Source: Ilyonectria destructans (lineage: Eukaryota; Ascomycota; Sordariomycetes; Hypocreales; Nectriaceae). Taken from it: a stretch of DNA of 64,000 nt. Positions 21,638-32,773 of this stretch are shown here, piece by piece; within the stretch, counting starts at the first letter, position 1, and each line of letters opens with the position of its first letter. The notes below the pieces were generated by a model. The model searched no databases. It had not been told where the DNA came from and saw nothing but the letters and a program-made list of their open reading frames with translations. The DNA lies in assembly GCA_020740775.1 (NCBI GenBank), contig JAHEWK010000044.1, positions 1 to 64,000 of the forward strand, given 5' to 3'. Position numbers and translations under genes: made by a program.

Positions 21638-22726
21638 ATGACTGTTAAGGGCTGCCTTCTCGTTGGCAGCGTTCCGCTGAGGGACACCCACGCTGTGCTC
21701 CGCAGTTGCAGCGAAGCCTTCCGCGGTCGTCTGTTGAGCCTGCCAGACGGAGAGACCGGGGCACGAAACTACTTTGTCAAGTTCCAAGCCGCCAAGTTCC
21801 CCTCCGTCATGCAAGCCAGATTCGCCGACAATACGCAAGCAATGAGAGTTCCATTGACAGACGAGCAGATTACTGAGGGCCGACGCGAGCTCGAGGACAT
21901 GGATCTCGAGACTGGATATGATGAAGCAGCCACCGAAAGCTATGCTATCTTCAAGCAGCTCCGAGATGAAGGTTTCATTGAGAAGAATGTTAAATTCCAG
22001 GTGTCGTTGCCCACGATCGCCAACGTAGTTGGCGTTTTGATTGAGGAGGACTTCCGGCCTCTTGTCGAGCCTGTGTACGAAAAGGCTCTTTTCAAATCAC
22101 TGCAGAATATTCAAGATCTCATCCCCCATGAGGACCTGGCCATCCAAATTGATCTTGGAATGGACCTGGCATACTGGGAAAACAAGGTGTTTCAGCCTTG
22201 GTTTCCTGATATTCGGGGCCACGTCGTTGACTATATTGTGCGGATGATCTCTCGCATCGACCACGACATAGACCTCGGAATCCATTACTGCTACGGTAAA
22301 CATCTTGCCCCACGTATATGTGCACAATCACTTACGCAAAGCCCAGGGGACATGAATCACCAGCACTTTACTGAACCTACGTCGCTCGGACCTATCACAG
22401 ACCTGCACCATCACATCATGATGAACAGTCCGCGTTCGATCGAATGGATCCATTGTCCGGTGCCTCTAAGCGCAATGGACCGACTCGGCGACTACTATGC
22501 GCCATTGGCCCTTCTATGCCCTCAGCTGATCCAGGATAAAACCAAGCTGTACCTTGGTCTTGTCCATCCTCACGATCTCGAGGGCACCCGAGCAAGGATT
22601 GCGGCTGCTGAAAGTGTTGTGCAGGAGTTTGGAGTGGCTACTGAGTGTGGCTGGGGGAGAATCTCGAATCGAGAGGACGTGGATAGTATTATGGATATTT
22701 GTCAAAAGGTCTCATGCCACCTTTAA
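21638..22726 (+). CDS. MetE-like (cobalamin-independent methionine synthase C-terminal fold) protein
   Basis: The frame is open throughout. However, a 51-bp in-frame segment, 22296-22346 (GTAAAC ... CTTAC ... CCCAG), is better read as an intron, because removing it restores the family sequence Y-G-D-M-N-H-Q-H-F. The spliced protein has 345 residues. Fungal members of this UROD/MetE superfamily are single-domain relatives of the zinc methyltransferase half of MetE. The zinc-ligand pattern is visible: H-Y-C at GIHYCYG and a later Cys in TECGWGR. Substrates are unknown; a methyl transfer to a thiol is inferred. The start ATG follows a typical leader and starts the conserved strand G-C-L-L-V-G-S-V-P. 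It appears intact. Confidence 0.8.
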   Translation: MTVKGCLLVGSVPLRDTHAVLRSCSEAFRGRLLSLPDGETGARNYFVKFQAAKFPSVMQARFADNTQAMRVPLTDEQITEGRRELEDMDLETGYDEAATESYAIFKQLRDEGFIEKNVKFQVSLPTIANVVGVLIEEDFRPLVEPVYEKALFKSLQNIQDLIPHEDLAIQIDLGMDLAYWENKVFQPWFPDIRGHVVDYIVRMISRIDHDIDLGIHYCYGKHLAPRICAQSLTQSPGDMNHQHFTEPTSLGPITDLHHHIMMNSPRSIEWIHCPVPLSAMDRLGDYYAPLALLCPQLIQDKTKLYLGLVHPHDLEGTRARIAAAESVVQEFGVATECGWGRISNREDVDSIMDICQKVSCHL

Positions 22727-23179
22727 GATGGATGCAGGCAAAGCATTTTACTTTGCGGAAACGAGTATATTGAGGTAGACGAGAGGCGAGAGACCATAGT
22801 TCAATATATATTACCTTATTGTCTTTTTGCTACTAGGCCTTCCAGGGCTAGGCACACTAGCTAGCTATGCACGACTCCTGCGCGTACCGCGACCCCTTTA
22901 CTTTGATCTGAGGGCAATGTATGGAATTTTATTGAATGATACTCTGTCTAGCTGTGGGCAACAAGAACGGTACATAACAAGGTCTCGCCACCACGACTGA
23001 TGAGGGTCCCCCTAGATACCAGTTTTCCATGAAAAATTCCTTTTGGTCCTTCGTTTGAACTTGGTGTCATTGTGTATCTTGATGTGTTCGTCGTTTCTTT
23101 TTTTGAGGCAAACGCTTTTTCGGAAGCTAGAGAATTCTGATGGTTATAGAGTTTCTCTAGGCCGGGGTGTTTATTGCAG
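22727..23179. other. Intergenic stretch
   Basis: Between convergent genes. No supported gene; a short minus-strand frame at 22948-23232 could be a further exon of the neighbour at 23180 but shows no clear splice match. Confidence 0.35.
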
Positions 23180-23620
23180 CTACCGACATGATGCCGCAGA
23201 GCGCCTTTTGTCCGCGTACTCGTGGAAAGCAACCCTTAATGCTAGGATACGTTCGAGCACATGTATTTTTTTAGTGGCTAATTCTTGAAGGCGCTGTATT
23301 TTCTTTTGTCGAGCGTTGATGAACACCAGGCTAGCTTGACGAGCAGAGTGGAGCTTTGAGCGCTTAGGAGGCTTGAGGGTCGAGGGCTTGAGGGTCGAGG
23401 GGGGCTTGGAGGTTGCATGGGGCCCACACCTCTGTCTCGTGTTCACATACCCTTTTTGAGTATTAGGTGCTTTATTAACATCCGTGACAGATGTGCGACC
23501 GTTTTTTCGGAGATTATAGCGCTTATACTTGGAGGGTTGGGTTGGTGCCTTGGGTCCTTTAGACGCCGCATGATCATGATCATGCCGCTCCAAAGCTGTT
23601 CGTTTTGAACGGCGTAAAGC
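23180..23620 (-). CDS. Small basic hypothetical protein
   Basis: A 146-residue frame is read from an ATG near 23620. It is very basic (many Lys, Arg, Ser and Pro), with KYKRYNLRKNGRTS, a Pro/Lys block, and near the C-terminus a helix likely to form a coiled coil (FINARQKKIQRLQELATKKIHVLERILALR). No domain is recognised. The composition suits a DNA-binding or chromatin-associated protein, but this is a guess. The short direct repeats inside it (GGGTCGAGG-type at 23388-23401) suggest slippage. It may be non-coding. Confidence 0.35.
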   Translation of the reverse strand, partial: ALRRSKRTALERHDHDHAASKGPKAPTQPSKYKRYNLRKNGRTSVTDVNKAPNTQKGYVNTRQRCGPHATSKPPSTLKPSTLKPPKRSKLHSARQASLVFINARQKKIQRLQELATKKIHVLERILALRVAFHEYADKRRSAASCR

Positions 23621-23671
23621 CATCGAGTCGCCAAGTTTCAAGGCCTTGAACCGCTCTGTACAGCGTAGAGT

Positions 23672-23727
23672 GCGTGGTGCGTCGAGTGTGTGGTACGTCG
23701 AGTGTGTGGTACGTCGAGTGTGTGGTG
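23672..23727. repeat. 16-17-bp tandem repeat ACGTCGAGTGTGTGGT
   Basis: Three to four near-perfect head-to-tail copies upstream of the small basic gene. Confidence 0.85.
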
Positions 23728-24188
23728 ATTGATATAGGCTCCAATAGCAAAAGTCCTCAAGAACAAGGTTATGGGCCTGCTGCGAGGGTGGAGAGGATAA
23801 TATCAATGTTGGACAGACTGGATGGAACGGCCAGGGCCAAGCTAGTGAGTGGGGCCAACCAGCCTCTTTATCCTAACAAAACGCTGGCCACCCATGTACG
23901 ACTCAACGGCGCGGAATGGAGTTTTAGAGATGCATTTGTGGAATAAAACATGAGCTTGCTTTTGGCTGTTAAAAATGACGACGGATATTATGATAGAAGC
24001 TGAGGGGCGCTTCCATAGGATGGAGATACGTCGAGACGAATGAGTGAGTGAGTGTCCTGCTACTATACAAACGTACAGTATAATACCTACTTGGAGAATA
24101 CAGACTCTTTATCCAAGGAGCTTCCCATGTGGGCCAGAAACAGTAACACCCCCACACAAGTGCATAGAGGAGGCCTCCGTAGCGCTAT

Positions 24189-24683
24189 CTACGTTATACT
24201 AGCCCCTCTGGCTTCACCACCGTTGTCGACCTCCTCTCCATCTGACCACCATCCACAACGCAAATCATCGTCTTCACCGTTTTCGTGGCATGCATGTGCA
24301 TGAGTAAATACAATATACGGAGGTCTCTTGGCAGTTTTGTTGGAAGCACTATTCCAGTGAGGACTCAATTCGTTTTCTAAGCCCCCGACTTCATCAGACT
24401 TCACGATCAGTTCCAGATTTTCCATGCTCCTAGATTGGAGGCCTATTTTGGCTTCTGTGGATGGCCTGGTCAGGATTTTTTTCCACTTCTTTACGAATTG
24501 CTTGGTCCGCCCTGACGTAGCGCTCCGTTGACGATGTAGACGCTGACTCCCGCCAATTTTCATGTATCCATTTTTTGGCATGGTCGTGGGAAGGTAATGC
24601 GCAGGCTCATGTACAGTACCAATCTGGCTACTAAAAGAACGTTGCATCATTTTATATATCGCATGGTGCTTTTGGACGTTCAT
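24189..24683 (-). CDS. Hypothetical protein, uncertain
   Basis: An ATG-started frame of 164 residues. The first half is basic (KQFVKKWKKILTRPS), the last part acidic (HENGEDDDLRCGWWSDGEE). No domain or splice support is seen. It lies in a gene-poor, partly duplicated area and may be a chance frame. Confidence 0.25.
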   Translation of the reverse strand: MNVQKHHAIYKMMQRSFSSQIGTVHEPAHYLPTTMPKNGYMKIGGSQRLHRQRSATSGRTKQFVKKWKKILTRPSTEAKIGLQSRSMENLELIVKSDEVGGLENELSPHWNSASNKTAKRPPYIVFTHAHACHENGEDDDLRCGWWSDGEEVDNGGEARGASIT

Positions 24684-24903
24684 TAAGAGTCCTTCTCGGT
24701 ATCCCTGCAGATAGGGAATTCATTCTGTTGACAAGAGCGCATTTCCATACGCAAGTGGATGTTCAAGTACCATACTTGGCTATTGCAAACTAGATTCCTC
24801 GGACTAATGGACTTGCCTCCTATTAATTTTATTTTAATTTTTATCCTTATTGCTATATCGTTGACGAACCCAATACCTCACATCAGCCAGGTACTCAGAT
24901 ACA

Positions 24904-25430
24904 TCAAGATCGTCTTGGCTTTGCGATATAACCCTCTGGGGTTCCTAATGTAGCAGGATTTATATATAGAGTAGACGTCCAAGTCTCCATCAACTGTGCC
25001 TCCATTTGCCTATTGACGGCCTCTTCGTCTTCCTGTCTTTCCATGTCCACATCGTCTTCAGACGGAGGATGAACTAGGATTTGAGGGATCTCGATATGCT
25101 TGATTTCGTCCGTGTCTTCGGAGAGACACACCACGTCATCTACATCCATGAGCTCGCCTTGGGCCTGGATGGCTTGATTGCCTTCTGTGTTGAGGCCGGA
25201 ATGGGCCTGTATTCTTGTCTCCCTTGAGGTTGTGCGAGTCTGCATGCGCAAGATACGAATGCCACGCTCTCGCCTCCGTTTCTTAACCCGTTTGATGGTA
25301 GATCTAGTACTTTCCTGCGCCACCTTTTGCTTTCGCGGTCTTAGCTGCATTCTGAACCTTGAGGGAATTGAAGCTCCGATGGGTATAGTACCGCTGCCTC
25401 TCACTAGCTTGGTCTTGAGCCCATGGGCTG
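24904..25430 (-). CDS. Hypothetical basic/acidic protein fragment
   Basis: An open frame of about 170 residues without its own ATG; the frame enters from a possible acceptor (CCTAG) near 25440. It goes from a strongly basic half (KRVKKRRRERGIRIL) to an acidic half (MDVDDVVCLSEDTDEI, PSEDDVDMERQEDEE), a charge layout like the middle of the full-length gene at 33186-34444, though no direct alignment is evident. It may be an exon of a longer gene whose 5' part near 25440-25600 (minus) is also open. Confidence 0.35.
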
Positions 25431-25823
25431 CATGGTGATACCTAGGCTAATATAGTCGCACAAGGCCTTGAATCTGCCGGTGTCGCGTTGATTTTCCATC
25501 AGTTTAGTCCCATATTGGCTGAACGGTCTTGCGCTCTCCCAAAATGAGCTGAGAAGGCAAACTGTGAAGACGGCCATATTTCGCTCTGGTTACGAAATAC
25601 TATCGGCTTGTTTAGTTCTCACAAGGCGGGTCTCTCTAGGCTGGACTACTCTGCAGAGTGTAAATATGCTGTACATACACTACACTATACTGTATTAATA
25701 TATGTACATTATAATTAAAATCCATACACATGCACTCTATGTGCTAAGTCATTTAAACTGCCTCTTCGGCTATTTTCAATGTCTTTCTATTTCAGGAGAA
25801 GGGGGCCGGGAGACGGAAAAGAA

Positions 25824-26430
25824 ATGAATCCCTGTTTTGCAGCATCCTTCTCGCCCTTTCCCTTGCTTCCAACTGAGCTGCGTCTGATGGTCTGAAGGGT
25901 GGCCTTTGGTGATGTAGGTCCCGCTGTGTCCGTTTGCCAATTCTCGGACAATGAGCCGAAACTCTCCATCGCTCATTATCACGCCACAGCACCCCGCTTC
26001 CCCGCAATAGCATCAGCCTGCTGGGAGGCACAGAGGGAATGGCTGCGACTAACGAGACGCTGTAGATCTTCAGCTAAAACGTATGATCGCATCTACATAC
26101 CGCGCACAATTTTCCTCGTCCATACTTCTGCCATCATCGAGTCGCGTCTCAAAGGGCTCGCTCCGTTGACAGCGCACATTGCCTTTGATATCACCGATTG
26201 CCCTGACTTGTTTCCGGTGTTTGAGGCCTTCGCGCAATTTCCTCGGTTAAAAACGATCATTCCCATCATTCCGCGATGGACGGAAGACGAATCGTAAACC
26301 TCAAAAACAAAGACACCACATTCATCAAGGCGGTGTAAACCATGCACGACCGTGCGTGCTCGTTATAGGCCAGCGAGCTTAGAGGCGCATGCTCCCGATC
26401 ATAATGGTCACATCAAAACTTCTCGTCGAT
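25824..26430 (+). pseudogene. 2EXR-domain gene with premature stop
   Basis: From the ATG at 25824 the reading starts MNPCFAASFSPFPLLPTELRLMV, then TGA, then RVAFGDVGPAVSVCQF. The 2EXR signature needs Trp at the stop, so a TGG codon has become TGA (G to A). The downstream frame stays open to 26297 with the family blocks ACWEAQREW, YIPRTIFLV and FPRLKTIIPIIP, and closely resembles the intact paralogue at 14407-15174. After 26297 the end is frameshifted, but its last motif (KLLVDRPRK) can be read up to about 26430. It is convergent with the pseudogene at 26592. Confidence 0.8.
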
Positions 26431-27975
26431 AGGCCAAGAAAACAGTGAATCAGTGGTAGTAAATGTGATAAATCCATAGTCATTGGTACAATACAGTATG
26501 TGCATGTACACATTATATTGAATTATTGTCCTCCCCTCCCCGTCTTGGTGCCTTTCCTCCTTTATCCCATACATAGTGCTTCGCCGCCATTTCAGGATGC
26601 AAGCCCAGGCAAGTGCTGCATGGGAGGGGGACATCCGTACCACCTGGCAGCGTTCCTGATAAAGTACCTCTCGACCATGAAGCTTCGGATTTTGGCATCG
26701 CAAACGAGCTGGAAGCTTGCATCACTCGGCATCCGTATCCGGAGGTTGGCCAACAGTCCTGCATTTGTGATGTTGATCGTCTCTATGCTCAAGTATGGGC
26801 GTAGACATACACCTTCCGATGTAGAGGACTATGCGGGCTCTTGTCATTGCTTTGTCTCGGCGCCTGAATCGGCGCTTCAATCGGCACTGGTCCTTCGGCT
26901 CGGCCTCGGCTTGGGTCTTTTTGATGGCAACTTGCTGTTCAGCCGTCCACAGTTGACGGGTCTGTAATCGTGTAAGCTGCTGTGTTTTCTTTCAATGCCC
27001 ACTAGCACAAGGCACTCACAAGAGCGTTCATGTCGGGTATAGACTCGCCTTCGGGAACCCAGATTGTTCCCCCAAGCCTGCCATGCGTTGGGTCGTACCA
27101 AGCTTCCACCGAGACGGTGTTATCATTTTCCCTCGAAGCTTTGCACTTCGAGGTGCGCTTGCCGCCTGTCATGGCCGAAGGACGCTTGCGGAGAAGGAAA
27201 CCAATGCCGTACAAAGTATGTACAGTACAGTACAAACGCAGCAAAGAGCCTATGCTTTCGTCATCAATACTGTGCATCATCAAGTTCTAGACGCATGGAT
27301 GGGAGCGTATTCATATCTCGACCCAAAGAACGGCCTGTGATGAACGCATGTCTCCCTTTGTTTCTCCAGCGTCCATTTTCATCATGAACCTCTCACGGCA
27401 GCATATTGCCGCCATCCCAGGCCCTTCATTACGTACAGTACCAGACTGCTGGGACAAATCCTGGCACGTATGGGTCACAAGATGGCGTAGTCTCGTGTTG
27501 GACGATGGCACTTTTGCAATGTCACGTCCTCCTCAAGCTGTTGGTCTATGCCGACATCATGTCGGCCGCTACAGGCAACCTCGCATCGGCGTCCACACAA
27601 TACAGGCGCATGCTCCGATCATGATGGAAGCGATGCTACTTGAGTTCGCAGCAGTTTCCAATGGCTGACTTGCCCATCAGGACGGTTCTGATGGGGACTA
27701 CTTGGTCTCGCGACGGTGGGCAACGGATGGCCGCTCCTAGGGTGTACCGGAGCAATGAGCTCCATACATAACGACTGTGTCCAATGACGGGCCTTTTCAT
27801 CAGCGCGGTTCCAGTGGGTACCACAACATGCCAATCTCCGCCATCAAAAACAGGGAGATGAACGTATCAACGTGCACACGTACGGATACAGATTAGCATG
27901 TACGAAGTTTCAGTTGGGAATCTGCTGGCATTGTGTGGGGGAACCTTGGCGGAAATTGACAGTGCAGCCGTCAGA
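26340..27975 (+). repeat. Left arm of large diverged inverted repeat
   Basis: This arm matches the reverse complement of 29540-31190 over most of its length, with substitutions and indels (my reading is roughly 75-85% where it aligns well). It carries the end of a 2EXR gene and a minus-strand relic of the WVPEG-family gene. Boundaries are approximate. Confidence 0.8.
26592..27172 (-). pseudogene. WVPEG-family gene, copy A (internally deleted)
   Basis: Exon 1 (ATG at 27172, donor after 27020) encodes a basic start and the conserved block ENDNTVSVEAWYDPTHG, then IWVPEGESIPDMNAL. The intron 26962-27019 (58 bp) has the same length and position as in copy B. Exon 2 opens T-R-Q-L-W but lacks the LRRSTRAK block and the long acidic middle of copy C, and stops at 26722. 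The C-terminal module (NLRIRMPSDASFQLVCDAKIRSF, then MQHLPGL) is readable only in another frame to 26592. Compared with the full-length copy C, about 200 residues are missing and the frame is broken. Confidence 0.7.
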
Positions 27976-29539
27976 AGGTACCGGCACACCACCATTTTCA
28001 AGGATGTGCAGAAGCAAAAGCCCAAGAGTGTCAGTAATGCCGGTACGCAGTCCTATATCGGCTGAACATTCACTTTAATAGCGTTGCAACGTCATTCACG
28101 TCATCACGGCAGACCTATTCCTCGTAGTATACTCCGTACCTCGGACCTTGGGCGATGCACTGAATGGGTCGAGACAGGGGTTTGACACTGATCTCTGCGA
28201 CGGACCATGCAATGTTGGGCGCCTGAAGCCCCTCGGGGTAGTTCCGTCGCTCAAGAAGGCTGGAGCCAGTACTATCGTGAGCGCGGAACTACACGTCATG
28301 CTTCAAGAATCAGATGGAACCCTGGACGGAAAGGGGAGCACGGCAAAAGATTATCATCATCATCCATGGCAAACACATCAGTCGATGCGCCTGCCTTGAC
28401 GCAGCATCGAGGACTTAGCTTCATCGCAGAGTGGGAAGTTGGGAGACCCCATCAGAGCAAAGAGACGAAGCAGGTCGTGGCATCAAAACTAACGCCCAGG
28501 CTTGACGGGATTCTGCTTGCTTGCTGTTTGCTGTTTGTTTCTGTATCACCAGCTACCGGATATCCGGGGTGTCCACCCCTGTCTATCAATAGATTGGAAG
28601 GGTCGTCTAGAAGAGCCGAGCGACGAGGTTGTAACATGAGCTGCATTGGTGGTTCGTCATATGACCGCGACTCCCTCCTCCATTCGGGTATCCTACGCTG
28701 AGGACAAGGGGCTCGGAGGTTGGCATGCCCGGTGATGGTTCTTGTGTAAAGTTGTGGGTCGACAACTTGAGCTTTTTGCTAAAAATTCTTGACAACTGTA
28801 TCAAAAGTCTCCTCTTCGGCCTCCTGCCCAGCTTATGGTATCGGGAATGTGTATTTCTGTAAGCCCGTCGACACGCAATTCAGTAGATCCCAGACTATAG
28901 AATAAAATAAGTTCCACGTATAAACGCGCTCGGGGGGGTGATGGCACCTAGCTGGTGGGTAGGGTGGGTTGAACCAAACTCTTGGTGTATGAGACTATAG
29001 GGTAGCTAACCTGGGTTTCCACGACACGACGCAAACGACAAATGCCATCAATTCCGATGCCACTCATCTCATTTTTACATATGCTTTAAGATTACAGTAC
29101 TGGGCTCTTAATTGGAAGAAAATCAAATTCTAGGGCGGCATAGTACGTGAGGGCATCTCACCTTATACAAAAAGTCTGAAGAGGCTGGACTACAGTGAAT
29201 CGATGGCTGAGCATTTTTGACTGGATTCATACTGTATCCTCACCATGTCTCACCATCTCACTCTTTGCCCTGTCCCGCTCCTGCAAACTGATCGAAGGCA
29301 AATCTACGCATTGTGGGTCCAGCGGTCGTGATGGAGAATCTGATCGAACCCCGGAAGTTACGTCACAGAACCCCTGCTTCGACCACACACGTAGCAGGCC
29401 TACTTCGCCTGACTCCAGCTCCATCCGGCCCATCGGCCTAGGCCCGAGGTATTATAAGAGGAATAGCTCTTTCATACTGTGATGATGTTGCATCGCTGTT
29501 AAAGTGAATTTTCAACCGAAATCGGACCGTGCATACCAG
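27976..29539. other. Spacer of the large inverted repeat
   Basis: About 1.5 kb without a supported gene. Part of it (28390-28700) is itself related to 32220-32530 and, inverted, to 36020-36220. Short frames such as those at 28148-28700 look like chance. Confidence 0.5.
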
Positions 29540-31190
29540 CAATTTCCGCTGAGGACCCACCATGCGATGCCAGCAGATTCCCAACACCGTGTTCTTCGTC
29601 CTACGTTGATCACCCCTGTTGTTGATGGCGGAGATTTGTTTTGTGTGGTACTGTACCCACTGGAGGCCACTCATTGGACGACTTCACGGTGCGGAACGGT
29701 GTTCCGACACCCATCAGACCCGCCCTGATGGAGAGATCAGAGTCATTGGACACCGTCACTACATGGAGCAGTGTTTTAGTACATCGTTAGGAGAGGCCGT
29801 TCATTGGAAACCGTTGCGAACTCAAGTATGTACTGTACCGTAGTATGGCTTCCATGATGATGATGGTCGGAGCATGCACCCGTTTTGTGTGGACGCCGAT
29901 GCGAGGTTGCCTATGGCGGCCGGCATGTCGGTATGGACCAACAGCTTGCTGAGTGTACAGTAGGACGTGACATTGCAAAAGTGCCATCGTCCAACATCAG
30001 CCTACGCCATCTTATGACCCATACGTGCCAGGATTTGTCCCGGCAGCCTGATAACGAAGGGCCTAGGATGGCGGCAACATGTTGCCGCGAGGGGTTTGTC
30101 ATGAAAATGGACGTTGGAGAAATGAACAGAGACGCGCGTCCACCAGAGGCCATTCTTTGGGTCCAGATATTAATATGCTTCCGTCGATGCGTCTGAAACT
30201 TGATGATGTATTAATGGCAAAAGCATAGGCTCTTTGCTGCCTTGGTACTGTACAGTAAAGGCACCATCCTTCCTCTCCGCAAGCGTCCTTCGACCATGTC
30301 TGTCCCTAAGCAGACGGTACATGTACAGCAGAAAGACAAGAGGTCCAACACTTCAAAGCGCAAAGCCAAGGCTTTGGGGGAAAATGACAACACCTTCTCG
30401 ATGGTAGCTTATTACAATCCAATGCATGGCAGGCTTGAGGGAGCAATGTGGGTTCCCGAGGGCGAGCCTATACCCGACATGGACGCTCTGGTGAGTGCCT
30501 TGTGCTTGTTAGCATTGAAAGAAAACACAACAGCTTACAGGACTACAGACCTATCAACTATGGTTAGATACACAAACGCCCCAGACGCCCCAGACGACGC
30601 AGACAGAGCCTCTGCGCCGCTCCACGAGGGCTAAACGGCAAGTTGCCATAAAAAGGACCCAGGCCGGGGCCAAGCCGGAGGACCAGCGCCGATCGAAGCG
30701 CCGAGACAAGGCAATGGCAAGAGCCCGCACAGCCCGCTACATCGCAAGGTGTATGTTTACATCAACACTTGAGCATAGAGACAATCAACATCACAAATGC
30801 AGAACTTTTAGTCAACCTGCAGATGCTGAGTGATGCATGCTTCCAGGTTGTTTGCGATTCCAAAATCCGAAGCTTCATGGCCGAGATGTATCAGGAACGC
30901 TGCCAGGTGGTACGGATTGTCCGCTCCCATGCAGCACTTGCCAATGTTGGGGCTTGCATCCTGAAATAGCGGCGAAACACTAAATATGGGATAAAGGAGA
31001 AAAGGCACCGATACGGGGAAGGGAGGACGATAATTGAATATAATATGTACTGTACCAATGACCATGGATTAATCGCATTCCCTACCACTAACTCGCTATT
31101 TCTTGGCCTGTGACGAGAAGCTTAATGTGACCAACATGATCGGAGCCTGCGCCTATAGGCTCGTTGGGCAATCACAAACACGCACGGTGC
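29540..31190 (-). repeat. Right arm of large diverged inverted repeat
   Basis: Inverted counterpart of 26340-27975. It carries copy B of the WVPEG-family gene (plus strand) and, beyond it near 31090-31190, about 100 bp matching the 3' end of the 2EXR pseudogene. It ends about 40 bp before a MITE. Confidence 0.8.
30296..30969 (+). pseudogene. WVPEG-family gene, copy B (internally deleted, frameshifted)
   Basis: The ATG at 30296 starts exon 1: a basic N-terminus, then GENDNTFSMVAYYNPMHG and MWVPEGEPIPDMDAL, ending at 30490. The intron 30491-30548 (GTGAGT ... GACTACAG) leads into T-Y-Q-L-W, then TEPLRRSTRAKRQ, which matches the start of exon 2 in copy C. That frame stops near 30833. The conserved C-terminal module (LQMLSDACFQVVCDSKIRSF) lies in another frame ending at 30969. 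The acidic middle present in copy C is absent. Probably a dead copy, although a protein of about 160 residues could be made. Confidence 0.7.
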
Positions 31191-31227
31191 TGCTTGGTTT
31201 ATGTACATGGTATTCTTGAGGACTGTA

Positions 31228-31613
31228 CAGTGGTAACCGAGAAATGTGTCGCAGTCGTTGAATGTTGCAGGACTTTCCGCACGGACCACCCCTTGTGGCG
31301 CAGTGTGGCTGTTACCGTGCGCGGTAGCAAAATGTGCGTACCTCTAAAGTGAGGGGCATAACAAAGCCAGAAACGGCTGGGTACGCACCAGGCAGCAAGG
31401 CCACAAATGAAACGCCAAATCGGGCTCCCCAGCGCCAGCCTCTTTTGACCATTAGCCAAAACTGGAGGGGCGGAAATGTTAGTGCCACCTTGTAAAGAAT
31501 ACGTGGTGACGCGTTCATATTCGCACTGTGATAAGCCACAAGACCCACCATGTGGTCCGTGCGGAAAGTCCTGCAACATTCAACAACTGCGACACATCTC
31601 TCGGTTACTACTG
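31228..31613. mobile_element. Mariner-type MITE with 62-bp TIRs
   Basis: Left TIR 31228-31289 and right TIR 31552-31613 are inverted copies with three mismatches in 62 bases. They start CAGTGGTAACCGAG and CAGTAGTAACCGAG. TA dinucleotides flank both ends (31226-31227 and 31614-31615), as expected of Tc1/mariner target duplications. The 262-bp middle has no coding sequence. It is a non-autonomous element. Confidence 0.9.
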
Positions 31614-31851
31614 TACACTGCCTTGATGAATGTGGTGTCTTTGACGTTTACAATTCGTACTCTGCCCATTAGGAAGCCAAATAATCACGGCCAATGTGCT
31701 CGCACTAAATCGTCTGACTCCAAGACTGTGCCAAGATAGCCCCAAGCAAGACGGTCGGTCTGGCAGGTTCAGGTGCATGTTCTGGCCGTGGTTCCGAACA
31801 CGCGTCTAGCGACAAAGGAAGCCAGGCCCTAACGTACTCGGAATCGACTCC

Positions 31852-31867
31852 AAAAAAAAAAAAAAAA
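31852..31867. repeat. Poly-A run
   Basis: Sixteen or more consecutive A on the plus strand in a gene-free stretch. It is followed by sequence with weak similarity to a tRNA A-box, not sufficient for a tRNA call. Confidence 0.8.
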
Positions 31868-32773
31868 TAGCGCATGAGACCAACGGGTCTACTATAGTGG
31901 TTAGCAGCCGCGGATTGCGGCCCGAGCCTTGGCGTGTCGAAAATTTTCATGCGATCTTGGCGACTGGAGCGGGTGAATACCTCCCGATTTCTGCTCGTAA
32001 CTGTGGGGTGAGAGCTCCAGTCCAGCGTCACTTCCGTAGATGGCGATTGCACTTAGCAGCTAGTCCAGGCTAGGTTGGCGAACACCTGATGTTTGTTAGA
32101 AATCGAAGTACCGAAATTGCAAGGCATGGGAAGGGGGAGCAGATGATGTCGTCATCGTCTAGAGCACATAGCATGGAGCATGGAGCATGGGGTAAAGAAT
32201 TTGAATCATTCACAACCAACACATTAGTCGCTGCTTCTGCCTCAACGCGTCATCGAGGGCGTGATAGGAAGCCGGAAGATTGCCGCGTAGCAATGCAATC
32301 GCGTACTCCGTACATACTGTAGGATGAAATACCAGGTCGTGGCATCCAGAAGCCTTGGGTGTTGCCTGTTTGCCTTGCATCCTCTGTCGCCGGGATGCCC
32401 ACCCTTGTCCAGCAGCAGATCGTAAGCTCCACCCAGGAGGACCGAGCAACATACAATCGACCAAGGCCCATGCGCATCAGCGGCTCATCACATGACCGCG
32501 ACTCCTGTCGGAGACGTGAGCGGGTTAAACACGGCCCAAGTTGAAGGGTTCAATAATACGATGATTTCACAAAGATAGATGATAATATGAACGGCCAAAA
32601 TTGGGCTCTTCAATTGATCAGATGCTCTGTTACAGTTGTTCTTTTTCGGTCTTGACTCATCAGCCGAGCCTGGACGTTGCTTCGTACCCTTGCCAATTTT
32701 CGGCCTTTCTCTTTCTCCACCAGTTTTGTTCCCCGAGATAATCCTGGCCACCAAGCCGGTGGTTTTGCAGGCC

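Noticed and set aside
28148..28701. Plus-strand frames of 83-164 codons in the spacer of the inverted repeat
   Set aside because: Open in several frames at once, no splice logic and not conserved in the related block at 32.2 kb.
31880..31960. tRNA-like sequence near TATAGTGGTTAGCAG after a poly-A run
   Set aside because: An A-box-like stretch and a short stem are present, but there is no B-box (GGTTCRANTCC), no proper anticodon loop with T33 and no acceptor stem.
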